From CAYQXJ01 sp964421565 (GTDB lineage Bacteria; Planctomycetota; Brocadiia; SM23-32): DNA of 64,000 nucleotides. The notes beneath the pieces were generated by a model, which worked only from the letters and a program-made list of their open reading frames with translations, had not been told where the DNA came from and did not search any database. Numbering within the stretch: the stretch's first letter is position 1; each line of letters opens with the position of its first letter. The stretch lies in the NCBI GenBank assembly GCA_964421565.1, contig CAYQXJ010000009.1, forward strand, positions 1-64,000, written 5' to 3'. Of this stretch, positions 7,039-14,752 are shown one piece after another. Both the position numbers and the translations under genes were made by a program.

Positions 7039-8316
7039 CTACTCGTGGCGCAGCGCTTCGATGGGGTCGAGGTTGGCCGCCCGGTAGGCCGGGTATATGC
7101 CGAAGGTCAGCCCGACCGCCGCGCTGATGCCGAACGCCAGCAGCAGCGACCACAGAGTCACCACCGTCGCCATACCCGCAAAGTGTTCCACCAGGATGGG
7201 GCCCACAACGCCGAGGGCTATCCCCAGCCCGCCGCCGAACAGCGCCAGCAGCAGCGTCTCGGTGAGGAACTGGAAGATGATGTGCTTGCGCTTGGCCCCC
7301 ATGGCACGGCGGATGCCGATCTCCCGCGTGCGTTCCATCACTGTGGCGAGGGTGATGTTCATGATGCCGATGCCGCCGACCAGCAGGCTGATGGCGGCGA
7401 TGGAGCCGAGCACGATGCTGAAGATGCGCTTGGTGCGGCGTGCCTGGACCAGAAGGTGCAGGGGCACGATGAGCTGGTAGTCCTCCTTGTCCTTGTGCGT
7501 GGTTCTCAGGATGTGGCGGACGACCCTTTCGACGGGCCGGACGGCCTCCAGGTCGGTCACCTGCAGGATCAGCTCGTGCACTTCGACGCGCTCCATGGAG
7601 TGGCTGCCGGCCGTGCGGTAGAAGTTGGTAGGTCCGAAGACACTGAGCATGGTGGAGTAGGGGATGTATATCTCTATGTTGGGGTCGCCCTGCAGCTCGG
7701 CGGCGCCGTACTCCCCCCGCGGCAGTGAAGTGATGACGCCGGCGACCTTGAAGCGGTGCCATCCCCAGCGCAGTGTGCCGCCCATCGCGTCCCCGAGGGG
7801 AAAGAGCGTGTCGGCCGCCTGGCGCCCCAGCACGCAGACCTTGCTCTTGGTGTCCATGTCGGAAGGGGTGATGAAGCGGCCGCGCAGCAGGGTCATGTTG
7901 TTGACGACCAGGTAATCCGGCGTGGTGCCCACCAGGGCCGTGTCGGTGCGTCGGCCGCCGTGCGAGGCCGTGCCGCGCACACGCCGGGCCGGAACTGTGC
8001 GTCGCACGTGCGGGATGGTGTTGGAGATGATGTCCACGTCGCTGTAAGTCAGGCCATAGGAGATCATGCGGCTGCGGGAGTCGGCCTGCTGCTGGCTTTC
8101 GGGCGGTTTGACGGCCTGCACGATGATGTTATGGCTGCCCAGGCGTTTGATCTGTTCCTGGGCCTCTTCGCTGGCGCCGGTGCCGATGGCGAGCATGGCG
8201 ATCACGGAGCAGACGCCGAACATGATGCCCAGCACCGTCAGGCCGCTGCGCATCTTATGCATCCAGAGGCTCTTGACGCCGAACTTCAACGTGCGCTTCA
8301 ACTGGAAGTAAATCAT
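7039..8316 (-). CDS. MacB-type ABC transporter permease
   Basis: An FtsX/MacB-family permease of 425 aa. One membrane helix lies at about residues 24-48 (TVLGIMFGVCSVIAMLAIG), followed by a periplasmic MacB core domain of about 230 residues (about 50-290), then three C-terminal helices (about 298-325, 345-375 and 385-410) with the conserved ERTREIGIRRAMGA loop that couples to the ATPase. This is the mechanotransmission layout of MacB, here with the ATPase encoded separately. Its start overlaps the ATPase stop by four bases. In the operon TetR, TolC-like, adaptor, ATPase, permease it should form a tripartite pump exporting a drug, peptide, lipid or virulence-type molecule from the periplasm. 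The cargo is unknown. Confidence 0.92.
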   Translation of the reverse strand: MIYFQLKRTLKFGVKSLWMHKMRSGLTVLGIMFGVCSVIAMLAIGTGASEEAQEQIKRLGSHNIIVQAVKPPESQQQADSRSRMISYGLTYSDVDIISNTIPHVRRTVPARRVRGTASHGGRRTDTALVGTTPDYLVVNNMTLLRGRFITPSDMDTKSKVCVLGRQAADTLFPLGDAMGGTLRWGWHRFKVAGVITSLPRGEYGAAELQGDPNIEIYIPYSTMLSVFGPTNFYRTAGSHSMERVEVHELILQVTDLEAVRPVERVVRHILRTTHKDKEDYQLIVPLHLLVQARRTKRIFSIVLGSIAAISLLVGGIGIMNITLATVMERTREIGIRRAMGAKRKHIIFQFLTETLLLALFGGGLGIALGVVGPILVEHFAGMATVVTLWSLLLAFGISAAVGLTFGIYPAYRAANLDPIEALRHE

Positions 8317-9005
8317 CGGACTTCCATCACGGATGGGTCGTCGGTCATATTGCCGTCCACCAGGTAATGCGTGCGCTGGGTGGTGGCGGCGACTTTCGGG
8401 TCGTGAGTGACGACGATGAACGTCACGTCTTCCCGGTTCAGCTCATGCAGCAGGTCCAGAATCTGGGCGCCGGTCTTAGTGTCCAGGTTGCCGGTGGGTT
8501 CGTCGGCGAGCACGATCAGGGGGTTGTTGGCCAGTGCCCGCGCGACGCCCACGCGCTGGCGCTCGCCGCCGCTCAACTCGGTGGGCAGGTGCCCGAGCCG
8601 GTGGCCGAGCCCGACGCGCTCGGCCAGTTCCACGGCACGCTCGTAGCTCTCCGCCTCGGAGATGCCCTGGTAGTAGAGGGGGACTTCGATGTTCTCAATC
8701 ACGTTGAGTTGGGCGATCAGGTTGTAGGACTGGAAGATGAATCCGATCTGGTTTGCGCGCACTTCGCTCAGTTCGTCGTCGCTCATGGTGGAGACGTCGC
8801 GATCGCCGAGCAGGTACTCGCCCCGCGAAGGGCGGTCCAGACAGCCGACCAGGTTCAGGAAGGTCGACTTGCCCGAGCCCGACGGGCCCATGATGGAGAC
8901 CATGTCGCCGCGTTGCAGCGAGAAGCTGACGTCTTTCAGAGCGTGCAGCTCGGCGTGGCCCATCTGGTACGTCTTCCAGATGTTCCTCAGTTCGCAGATG
9001 GCCAT
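8313..9005 (-). CDS. MacB/LolD-type ABC ATPase
   Basis: A 230-aa ATPase with all nucleotide-binding motifs: Walker A GPSGSGKST (40-48), Q-loop Gln92 in FIFQSYNL, signature LSGGERQR (144-151), Walker B IVLADEPTG (164-172) and switch His201 in VVTHD. The sequence is closest to the LolD/MacB subfamily, which powers FtsX-type permeases. It is encoded 14 bases after the adaptor stop and overlaps the permease start by four bases. A GGAG precedes its ATG. It should dimerise and couple ATP hydrolysis to the permease at 7039-8316. Confidence 0.95.
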   Translation of the reverse strand: MAICELRNIWKTYQMGHAELHALKDVSFSLQRGDMVSIMGPSGSGKSTFLNLVGCLDRPSRGEYLLGDRDVSTMSDDELSEVRANQIGFIFQSYNLIAQLNVIENIEVPLYYQGISEAESYERAVELAERVGLGHRLGHLPTELSGGERQRVGVARALANNPLIVLADEPTGNLDTKTGAQILDLLHELNREDVTFIVVTHDPKVAATTQRTHYLVDGNMTDDPSVMEVR

Positions 9006-9019
9006 GGCGTTCTCCGCTG

Positions 9020-11173
9020 CTACTGCTGGTTGGGTGCGGGGCGTCCGCCGCCTGTGGAGCCTCCTCGACCGCCCGCCCCTGCGCCCGGCCTGCCGCCGAA
9101 TCCAAGCTTCTGCATAAGCTGCTGGCGTTCGGCTTCGGGCAGGTTGCGGAAGGACTGGAAGAGCTGCACCCGCTCCTGCTGCGACATGTCCTGGAAGTAC
9201 TGCGCGCGTTCGTCGTCAGACATGCCGATCAGCTTCTGCGCCAACTCACGGGCCTTCTGAACGGCATCGGAATCGGCCCTTTCCTCCTCTTCGGCGCCCG
9301 TGTCGGACTCGTCTGTCTCTGCCGGTGGCGCCGGCCTCACTTCCGGGGCTTCCTCGGCCGTTTCCTCCTCGCCCATCCCGGTGGCTTCCTCGTCACCTTC
9401 GGCCTCCATCTCTTCCTCCGGCGGGGCCAGGAAGACCGTCTCGCCCCCCTTCAGCCCGTCTCGGATTTCGACGTACTTCTCTGTGAAGTATCCCGTTTTG
9501 ACCTCGCGCATCTGGGGCCCGGTCGGGGTTCGCACCCAGCAGACCCGCTTGCCGCGCCGGGTGCTGACGGCCTGAACGGGCACGTAGAGGACGTCCTTCA
9601 GGTCGGCGACGATGATCTCGGCGGTTGCCGACATGCCCGGGCTCAACCCCTCGAAGATACCCTCCAACTTCACGTCGGTCTCATAGACCATCGTGTCGGG
9701 GTTCAGCCAGCGGTGTTCGCTGCTGGCCATGGGGCTGATACGCGCTACCGTGGCGGGGAAGCTCTCGCCCAGCAGGGCTTCCACGCTGATGCGGGCGGGC
9801 TGGGCTTCCTGGATCTTGGAGATGTCGATCTCGTGGATGTTCACTCGTGCGGCCAGTGTGCTCAGGTTGGGCAGGTTGATGAGGGTCTCGTTTTGCCGGA
9901 CGTTGGCACCTTCCTGGATGGGATTGTTGTCGCGGCGCCAGGGGTCGCTGGTGGAGGCGTAGACGACGACGCCGGGCTTGGTCGCGCGGATGGTGGACTT
10001 CTCGATCATCTCGCGCGTCTTCTCCAGGCGTTCCTTCTCCAGATTGTAGGTAGCCTGTTTGGACTTCAGGTTGGCTTCGGCCTGCGCCAGTTCGCTGCGC
10101 GAGGTCGCCTCCACGCGATCGAGTTCGCGCTGGGCCTCGATGTAGTCGCTGTAGCGCTGTTCGGCATCTTTCGGCAGCGTGTAGCGGATGAACAGGCGCA
10201 GTTCCTCCTTCGCGCTTTCCAGGGTCACCTGGCGCTGTTCCTTGCTCAGCAGGTCTTCGTCCAGTTTGCTGCGGTTCTCGTACTCCTCTTCCACCAGGCG
10301 ACGGGTCCAGTAGAGCCTGTCCTCCTGCTGCGAGAGCTGAGCGCCGGCGATCAGGACGTTCGAGGCGAGGTCGCGCACTGTCTGGCGGGCCATGCCGCCG
10401 AGGGAGACGTCCAGGTCTATGGCTGCTGTCGTGTAGAAGGCGCCGAGAACTTCCTCTGCCGTAGTGCCCTCAACCTGCAGGGCATTCTCCGTTCCGGCCT
10501 GGCGAACCTCGCTGAGTATCTTCTCGACTTCGCGCGTTGCCAGTGGCCCGAGGATGGAGAAGTCGGCGTTCTCCAGGTCCTCCGGCCTGCCGTACTGGGC
10601 GACTATGTGATCGGCCAGGGCGTCGCCCAGGTAGCGGGCCAGTTCCATGCGAGCGAACTTCAGCTCCAGGGCGGCCCTCGCCTCGTTGCTCTCGTTCTGC
10701 TTTTTGCGGATCTCCAGGGCCTCCCGTGCCTGTGTCAGGCTCGCCTCGGCACTGGCGAAGCTGATCTCGCGGTTTGCCAGGCGCTCGTCCAGCTCGCTGG
10801 CGTCCAGGCGCACCAGCACCTTGCTGTTCTGGACGTCCTCCTCGGTTATGATCGTGCCCTCCGGCACGATTTCGAGTATTTGGTTATTGCCCTCGACCTC
10901 GCTTTTGATTTCGAGCGACTCCATCGCCCTGAGGGTTCCCCCCTGGGTGATGCTCACCGTGAGGGGGCCGCGCTTGACCGGTGCGGTGGGAATGGCGGAT
11001 ATGTCGGTGCCCTTTTCACCTGCTCGCACCATGAAGGTGATACCCACGATGGCCAGGATTGCGGCGCCGACAACGATCAGCGCCGTGGCGAGTACGTTCC
11101 TGCGCGGCGGCGATGCGGCCTTCGGCTGGCGGCCCCCTGCCTGCTCGGGCGTTCTCTGATCAGAGGTACTCAT
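9020..11173 (-). CDS. MacA/HlyD-type efflux adaptor with long C-terminal tail
   Basis: A periplasmic adaptor of 717 aa that should bridge the MacB-like permease to the TolC-like channel. A membrane anchor lies at about residues 28-50 (ALIVVGAAILAIVGITFMV). A barrel-sandwich start (VSITQGGTLRAMESLEIKSEVEG) is followed by a very long coiled-coil hairpin (about 115-420) and then beta-barrel and membrane-proximal domains to about residue 590. Members are usually 370-450 aa; the extra length comes from the hairpin and from a tail of about 125 residues made of Glu-rich linker, two amphipathic MSDDERAQYFQDM / MSQQERVQLFQSF type repeats and a Gly/Arg-rich end. The start overlaps the TolC-like stop by 14 bases, with GGAGGAG upstream. 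Confidence 0.88.
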   Translation of the reverse strand: MSTSDQRTPEQAGGRQPKAASPPRRNVLATALIVVGAAILAIVGITFMVRAGEKGTDISAIPTAPVKRGPLTVSITQGGTLRAMESLEIKSEVEGNNQILEIVPEGTIITEEDVQNSKVLVRLDASELDERLANREISFASAEASLTQAREALEIRKKQNESNEARAALELKFARMELARYLGDALADHIVAQYGRPEDLENADFSILGPLATREVEKILSEVRQAGTENALQVEGTTAEEVLGAFYTTAAIDLDVSLGGMARQTVRDLASNVLIAGAQLSQQEDRLYWTRRLVEEEYENRSKLDEDLLSKEQRQVTLESAKEELRLFIRYTLPKDAEQRYSDYIEAQRELDRVEATSRSELAQAEANLKSKQATYNLEKERLEKTREMIEKSTIRATKPGVVVYASTSDPWRRDNNPIQEGANVRQNETLINLPNLSTLAARVNIHEIDISKIQEAQPARISVEALLGESFPATVARISPMASSEHRWLNPDTMVYETDVKLEGIFEGLSPGMSATAEIIVADLKDVLYVPVQAVSTRRGKRVCWVRTPTGPQMREVKTGYFTEKYVEIRDGLKGGETVFLAPPEEEMEAEGDEEATGMGEEETAEEAPEVRPAPPAETDESDTGAEEEERADSDAVQKARELAQKLIGMSDDERAQYFQDMSQQERVQLFQSFRNLPEAERQQLMQKLGFGGRPGAGAGGRGGSTGGGRPAPNQQ

Positions 11174-12827
11174 TGAACCGCTCCTCCAGTTGTCCGGTTT
11201 CGGTTACGTGCAGTATGCCCATGTCTCGCGCCAACGCGAGCCGTGCGACGCGGAAATCGACCACGGCGGCTGCCAGCGCGTTCCTTGCGTCTCTGAGGGC
11301 CTCCTGGGCTTCCAGAAGGTCCCTGGTGATCGCGCGATCGGCATCGAGCAGCATCCTGACGCTCTCCACGCGCTGTTCGGCCAGCGCCACGCTGCGTGCC
11401 TGTATTTGATAGCTGCTGCGGGCTCGCTGGTACTGGCGCCAGGAGTTCCTGACGCTCAGCAGCACGCGGTCGCGCGTCTCGCACAGGTCGCGCTGGCTGC
11501 GCTCCAGGCTGATGAGCTGGCTGCGGTAGGTGTTCCGTTCGCTTAATCTGTCCAACGGCAGGTCGAGTTCGAACCCGGCGCTCAGGTCGATCTGGCTTCC
11601 GTCGAAATCGCTGAGGGTGTTGCCGCTGGTCTCCCAGTTGAGGCCCGCGCTCAGGTCGAGGCCCGGCAGCAAGTCGTTGGCGGCCACCTGCACCTTGCGG
11701 GCGGCGTCCTGCAACTGGTCGCCGGCGGTCATCAGGTCCAGCCGGTGGGCGAGGGCAACGCCCGAGGCGTCGGCCAGCTCGAAGCCGAGCTCCTGCACGC
11801 TGGCGGTGGCGAGGCGCTGCAACTCGCCGGGATCGAGCGCTATGTGCGCTTCGGTCGGCAGCCCGAGCGTGAGCTTGAAATCGTCCAGGCTGCCTTCGTA
11901 GCTCTGGCGGCTCAGCTCCACGCGGTCCGCCGCGCGCAGCTCGTCCTGGCGCGTCTGGTCCACCTGGAAGGGCGGCAGGCGACCCGCCTCGCTGAGCGCC
12001 TCCGCTCGCCGACGGCTGAAGACCAGGCTGTCGTAGTTGCTGCGTTCGTTCTCCAGAACCTGCAGGTTCTCCAGCACGCGGTAGTAGGCCGAGAGCACCT
12101 GCACGAAGAAACTGCGGCGGAAGCGAACAAAATCGCGAATCTGGTAGATGACGTTGCGTTCGGCCTGGGTGAGCGGTTCGGTGACGGCGATGCCTGCGCC
12201 CCGCAACAGCGGCTGAGTGACGGCGACGCTGAAGAGCGAAGACTGGGCGCGGCGCGGGTCGCCCGTCAGGTACTCGCTGATGTCGGAGAGCAGGCTGACC
12301 GTCAGCATGGTGCCGGTGCGGAAGAGCCGGCTGAACCCGAAGGAGTTGCGCCCGCTGACCAGCTCCTCGTCGCCGGAGTCGGTGTTGTTGTAGTCACCGC
12401 TTATGGTCCAGAAGAACTGCGGATCGAAGGCGTAGCGGCTCAGGGTGAGGGAGAGTGCGCTAAGGTAGACCGACTCCTTCTGCGACTGGTATTCGCGGCT
12501 GTTGTGTGCGGCGATCTCAAGCGCCCTGGTCAGGCTGACCAGCGCCGCCGGGGGGGCGGGCTCGGCCACGCCTGAGTCGTCCACGGCGGGGGGTTGCGAG
12601 CCGTAGGGCGGTGCGTCGGTCACCAGTGGGCAGTCGCGGAGCACGGTCTGGGGGCTCGGCTCGATGGTGAACTCGCTGAGCATACCGGGCACCTTGGCGG
12701 ACTTCTGCTCAATGATGCCGTAGACCTGGCGATCTGCCGAGTTTCGATAGAACTCCCGCGAGCACCCGCCGAAGGCCACCAGCAGGCACACTCCGATTCC
12801 AGCCAGCAGACAGGTTCTTGATTGCAT
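11160..12827 (-). CDS. TolC-family outer-membrane channel lipoprotein
   Basis: An outer-membrane factor of 555 aa with the two TolC/OEP repeats: long coiled coils at about 180-330 and 380-550, including EPLTQAERNVIYQIRDFVRFRRSF and the second-repeat AQRRVESVRMLLDA-like segment (LAEQRVESVRMLLDADRAIT). The N-terminus is a lipoprotein signal with the lipobox ending at Cys22 (VAFGGC), as in the OprM branch of the family. It is the second gene of the TetR-controlled operon, six bases after the TetR stop, and should form the exit duct for the MacAB-like pump downstream. Confidence 0.9.
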   Translation of the reverse strand: MQSRTCLLAGIGVCLLVAFGGCSREFYRNSADRQVYGIIEQKSAKVPGMLSEFTIEPSPQTVLRDCPLVTDAPPYGSQPPAVDDSGVAEPAPPAALVSLTRALEIAAHNSREYQSQKESVYLSALSLTLSRYAFDPQFFWTISGDYNNTDSGDEELVSGRNSFGFSRLFRTGTMLTVSLLSDISEYLTGDPRRAQSSLFSVAVTQPLLRGAGIAVTEPLTQAERNVIYQIRDFVRFRRSFFVQVLSAYYRVLENLQVLENERSNYDSLVFSRRRAEALSEAGRLPPFQVDQTRQDELRAADRVELSRQSYEGSLDDFKLTLGLPTEAHIALDPGELQRLATASVQELGFELADASGVALAHRLDLMTAGDQLQDAARKVQVAANDLLPGLDLSAGLNWETSGNTLSDFDGSQIDLSAGFELDLPLDRLSERNTYRSQLISLERSQRDLCETRDRVLLSVRNSWRQYQRARSSYQIQARSVALAEQRVESVRMLLDADRAITRDLLEAQEALRDARNALAAAVVDFRVARLALARDMGILHVTETGQLEERFNEYL

Positions 12828-12833
12828 AAGTCC

Positions 12834-13430
12834 CTACCGTGCTTCCTTAGCGTCGTCGGCCAGCAGGCCAGTCTCAAACATTTCCACAATGCCCACGGGC
12901 CAATCCTTGCCCCCCGGCATTTCGTTGCGGTGTCGCATGCCAGTGCGCAGCATGCCCATCAACAGCCGCGCCGCCGCGGCGGGGCTGAACTTGCCGATCC
13001 GGTAGCAGTGCCGGTCGACCCCGGTGCGTATGAAGCCGGCGAAGATGTCCACGATCTTATCCGACTTCCTTCGCCACTTTCGCCGCACCACGTCGCGCTT
13101 CTCCGAGCCGCGCAACTGTTCGCTCCACATCAGGCTGAACAGGGCGTGACGCCGGTTGTAGAACTCGACCATGCGCCTGGCGGTCTCGCGCAGCCCTTCG
13201 CCCGGCTCTTCGGTGCTCTCTGCGACCTGCTGCACGGTGGCCATCAGCTCGTCCAGACCGCGCAGGATGACCTTGTAATAGAGGTCTTCCTTGTCCTCGA
13301 AGTACCGGTACACGGTGCCCTTGCCGATGCCGGCCTCCTTGCACAGGTGATCCAACGTCACCTCGTGGTAGCGGCCGTCGGCGAACAGACGCTCGGCGGT
13401 GTCAAGTATGAGCTGAGCCTTGTCGGACAT
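12834..13430 (-). CDS. TetR/AcrR-family repressor of the export operon
   Basis: A TetR-type regulator of 198 aa. The HTH is in the first 55 residues: LILDTAERLFADGRYHEVTLDHLCKEAGIGKGTVYRYFEDKEDLY is the canonical helix 1-4 sequence (GKGTVYRYF is diagnostic). The remaining part is an all-helical ligand-binding domain. The start at 13430 is chosen because GGAGG lies seven bases upstream and because a perfect-armed operator (13451-13464) covers the longer start at 13469. As first gene of its operon it probably represses itself and the pump genes behind it, released by an exported compound. Confidence 0.92.
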   Translation of the reverse strand: MSDKAQLILDTAERLFADGRYHEVTLDHLCKEAGIGKGTVYRYFEDKEDLYYKVILRGLDELMATVQQVAESTEEPGEGLRETARRMVEFYNRRHALFSLMWSEQLRGSEKRDVVRRKWRRKSDKIVDIFAGFIRTGVDRHCYRIGKFSPAAAARLLMGMLRTGMRHRNEMPGGKDWPVGIVEMFETGLLADDAKEAR

Positions 13431-13450
13431 CATGTGGCCTCCGGGGCAGT

Positions 13451-13496
13451 ACTGACCAGTCAGTTCCATTATCGCCTACGCCATACGCCATGTCAA
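13451..13496 (-). promoter_or_regulatory. Consensus promoter and TetR operator of the export operon
   Basis: Reading left: -35 TTGACA (plus-strand 13491-13496), exactly 17-base spacer, -10 GATAAT (plus-strand 13468-13473). Immediately downstream of the -10 is ACTGAC-CA-GTCAGT (13451-13464), two perfect 6-bp arms around a 2-base centre, which covers the expected transcription start. This is the standard architecture for a TetR-type repressor blocking its own promoter. Confidence 0.85.
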
Positions 13497-13553
13497 AGGG
13501 AACGCCCCGTCCCTGGGCTTGCGCCCGCGCGCCACCGGCGGCCCCGAGCGGTG

Positions 13554-13853
13554 CTACCGCTTATATGGTTGCCTGAGCGGAGCGTTTTCTTCCACGCAGT
13601 GGCGGCCGCAGCGGAACCCGCGGCCCGGCGTGCAGAGCGGCTGCGTGGTGTAGGCCCGGTGGAAGACCAAACCTTCGCGGGCGAGCCGGTCGATGTTCGG
13701 CGTCTGGATCACGGCGTCGCCAGCGTAGCCAAGGGCGCGCGCGCTGTGTTCGCTCAGCTTCTGGCGGGCCTCGCAGGTGAAGCCCAGTTGCCAGGGCACG
13801 TAGGGTGGCCGACGGTGCTCGATGGCGGCGCGCACGACCTGGCGTCTGGTCAC
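13554..13853 (-). pseudogene. Chimeric relic: UroD-like N-terminus joined to a sulfatase fragment
   Basis: A 99-codon open frame that is not a complete member of any family. Residues 1-36 (MTRRQVVRAAIEHRRPPYVPW and following) look like the start of a uroporphyrinogen-decarboxylase-like protein. From about residue 50 the text switches to a sulfatase N-terminal region: TPNIDRLAREGLVFHRAYTTQ, then LCTPGR, which fits the CxPxR formylglycine-generating motif. The usual SxLTG after that motif is missing and the frame ends about 20 residues later. The simplest reading is a deletion that fused two decayed genes. It is 24 bases downstream of the sugar isomerase on the same strand. It could still be translated, but no function is likely. 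Confidence 0.6.
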
Positions 13854-13877
13854 GGAAACCCCGCGATGCTTGCGATG

Positions 13878-14669
13878 TCAGGAGGGCACGCCCTGCAGGT
13901 CGAGGATGCGGTGGAAGGCGTCCCAGCAGGTGCGATAGTAGTCCATGATGCGTCCCGGCTCCTGGTTGGCGGCTACCTCGGCCAGGCAGAACCCTTCGTA
14001 TGGCTGTTCGCGCAGCAGTCTCAGTAACTCCACCCAGGGGTAATCGTCGGCGCACAGGTCGCGCATGTGGACCAGGGCGATCTCGTCGGCCAGCAGGCGG
14101 AAGTTGTCCTCGATCGAGCCGTTCTCGACCTCGTAGGCGTTGGAGTTCCAGCACACGAAGGCGTTCCGGTGGTCGGCGTGGTCGAGTATCTTGCGGATGC
14201 GCTTCGGGTCCTTTGTCTCCGGTCCGTGGACCTCGAGGCGCACCTCCACGTCGAGCGCGTCAGCGTACTCCGCACATTCGGCCAGGGCCTCACCGATCTG
14301 CTTCAGGGTGACCTCCTCCGGCACGCCCTTGTCGGTCTTCAGCCCGTTCGGGCGCACCTTGATACCGGGCGCGCCGACCTCGGCCGCCAGGCGTGCGTAC
14401 TGCTTGGTGCCCTCGATGTTGTGGCGGACCTCGTCGGGATCGTCGGAGTGGTATTCGAAGGCGCTGCCCAGCCCGGCCAGCTCGACGGGGCTGCCGGCGA
14501 ACTTCTTGCGGACCTCTTCCCTCTGGGTTTCATTCAGGTCGACTTCAACCCCGTGCGCGTGCGTGGTGCGCAGTTCCGCGCCCTGAAAGCCGTGCTTCGC
14601 GCACATCTCGATGATGTTGTCAACGTCCCAGTCCTTAGCCAGGTTGTACGTCACCAATCCGAGCTTCAT
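13878..14669 (-). CDS. Sugar phosphate isomerase/epimerase, xylose-isomerase-like TIM barrel
   Basis: A 263-aa AP-endonuclease-2/xylose-isomerase-like TIM-barrel protein. The N-terminal strand MKLGLVTYNLAKDW, the GFQGAELR strand, the VRLEVHGPETKDP strand (metal-ligand Glu/His positions), the FVCWNSNAYE strand and VHMRDLCADDYPW (His) form the typical metal-binding barrel. An AAGGAGGT-type site precedes the ATG. The family interconverts keto/aldo sugars or epimerises inositol-type compounds; the substrate is not predictable. It probably belonged to a carbohydrate-degradation unit with the UroD/sulfatase relics next to it, now partly decayed. It is cytoplasmic, with no signal peptide. Confidence 0.85.
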   Translation of the reverse strand: MKLGLVTYNLAKDWDVDNIIEMCAKHGFQGAELRTTHAHGVEVDLNETQREEVRKKFAGSPVELAGLGSAFEYHSDDPDEVRHNIEGTKQYARLAAEVGAPGIKVRPNGLKTDKGVPEEVTLKQIGEALAECAEYADALDVEVRLEVHGPETKDPKRIRKILDHADHRNAFVCWNSNAYEVENGSIEDNFRLLADEIALVHMRDLCADDYPWVELLRLLREQPYEGFCLAEVAANQEPGRIMDYYRTCWDAFHRILDLQGVPS

Positions 14670-14752
14670 GCTGACCTCCTTGCTCTGCGGTTATGCCTGT
14701 GACAGTATCATAGGCGCAGGCGGCGCCAAAGCAACCGGCCGGCGCGGCCGCT

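Noticed and set aside
12822..14027. 401-aa rightward open frame over TetR and the relic
   Set aside because: It runs through the consensus leftward promoter and has no family match; a shadow of the TetR and neighbouring genes.
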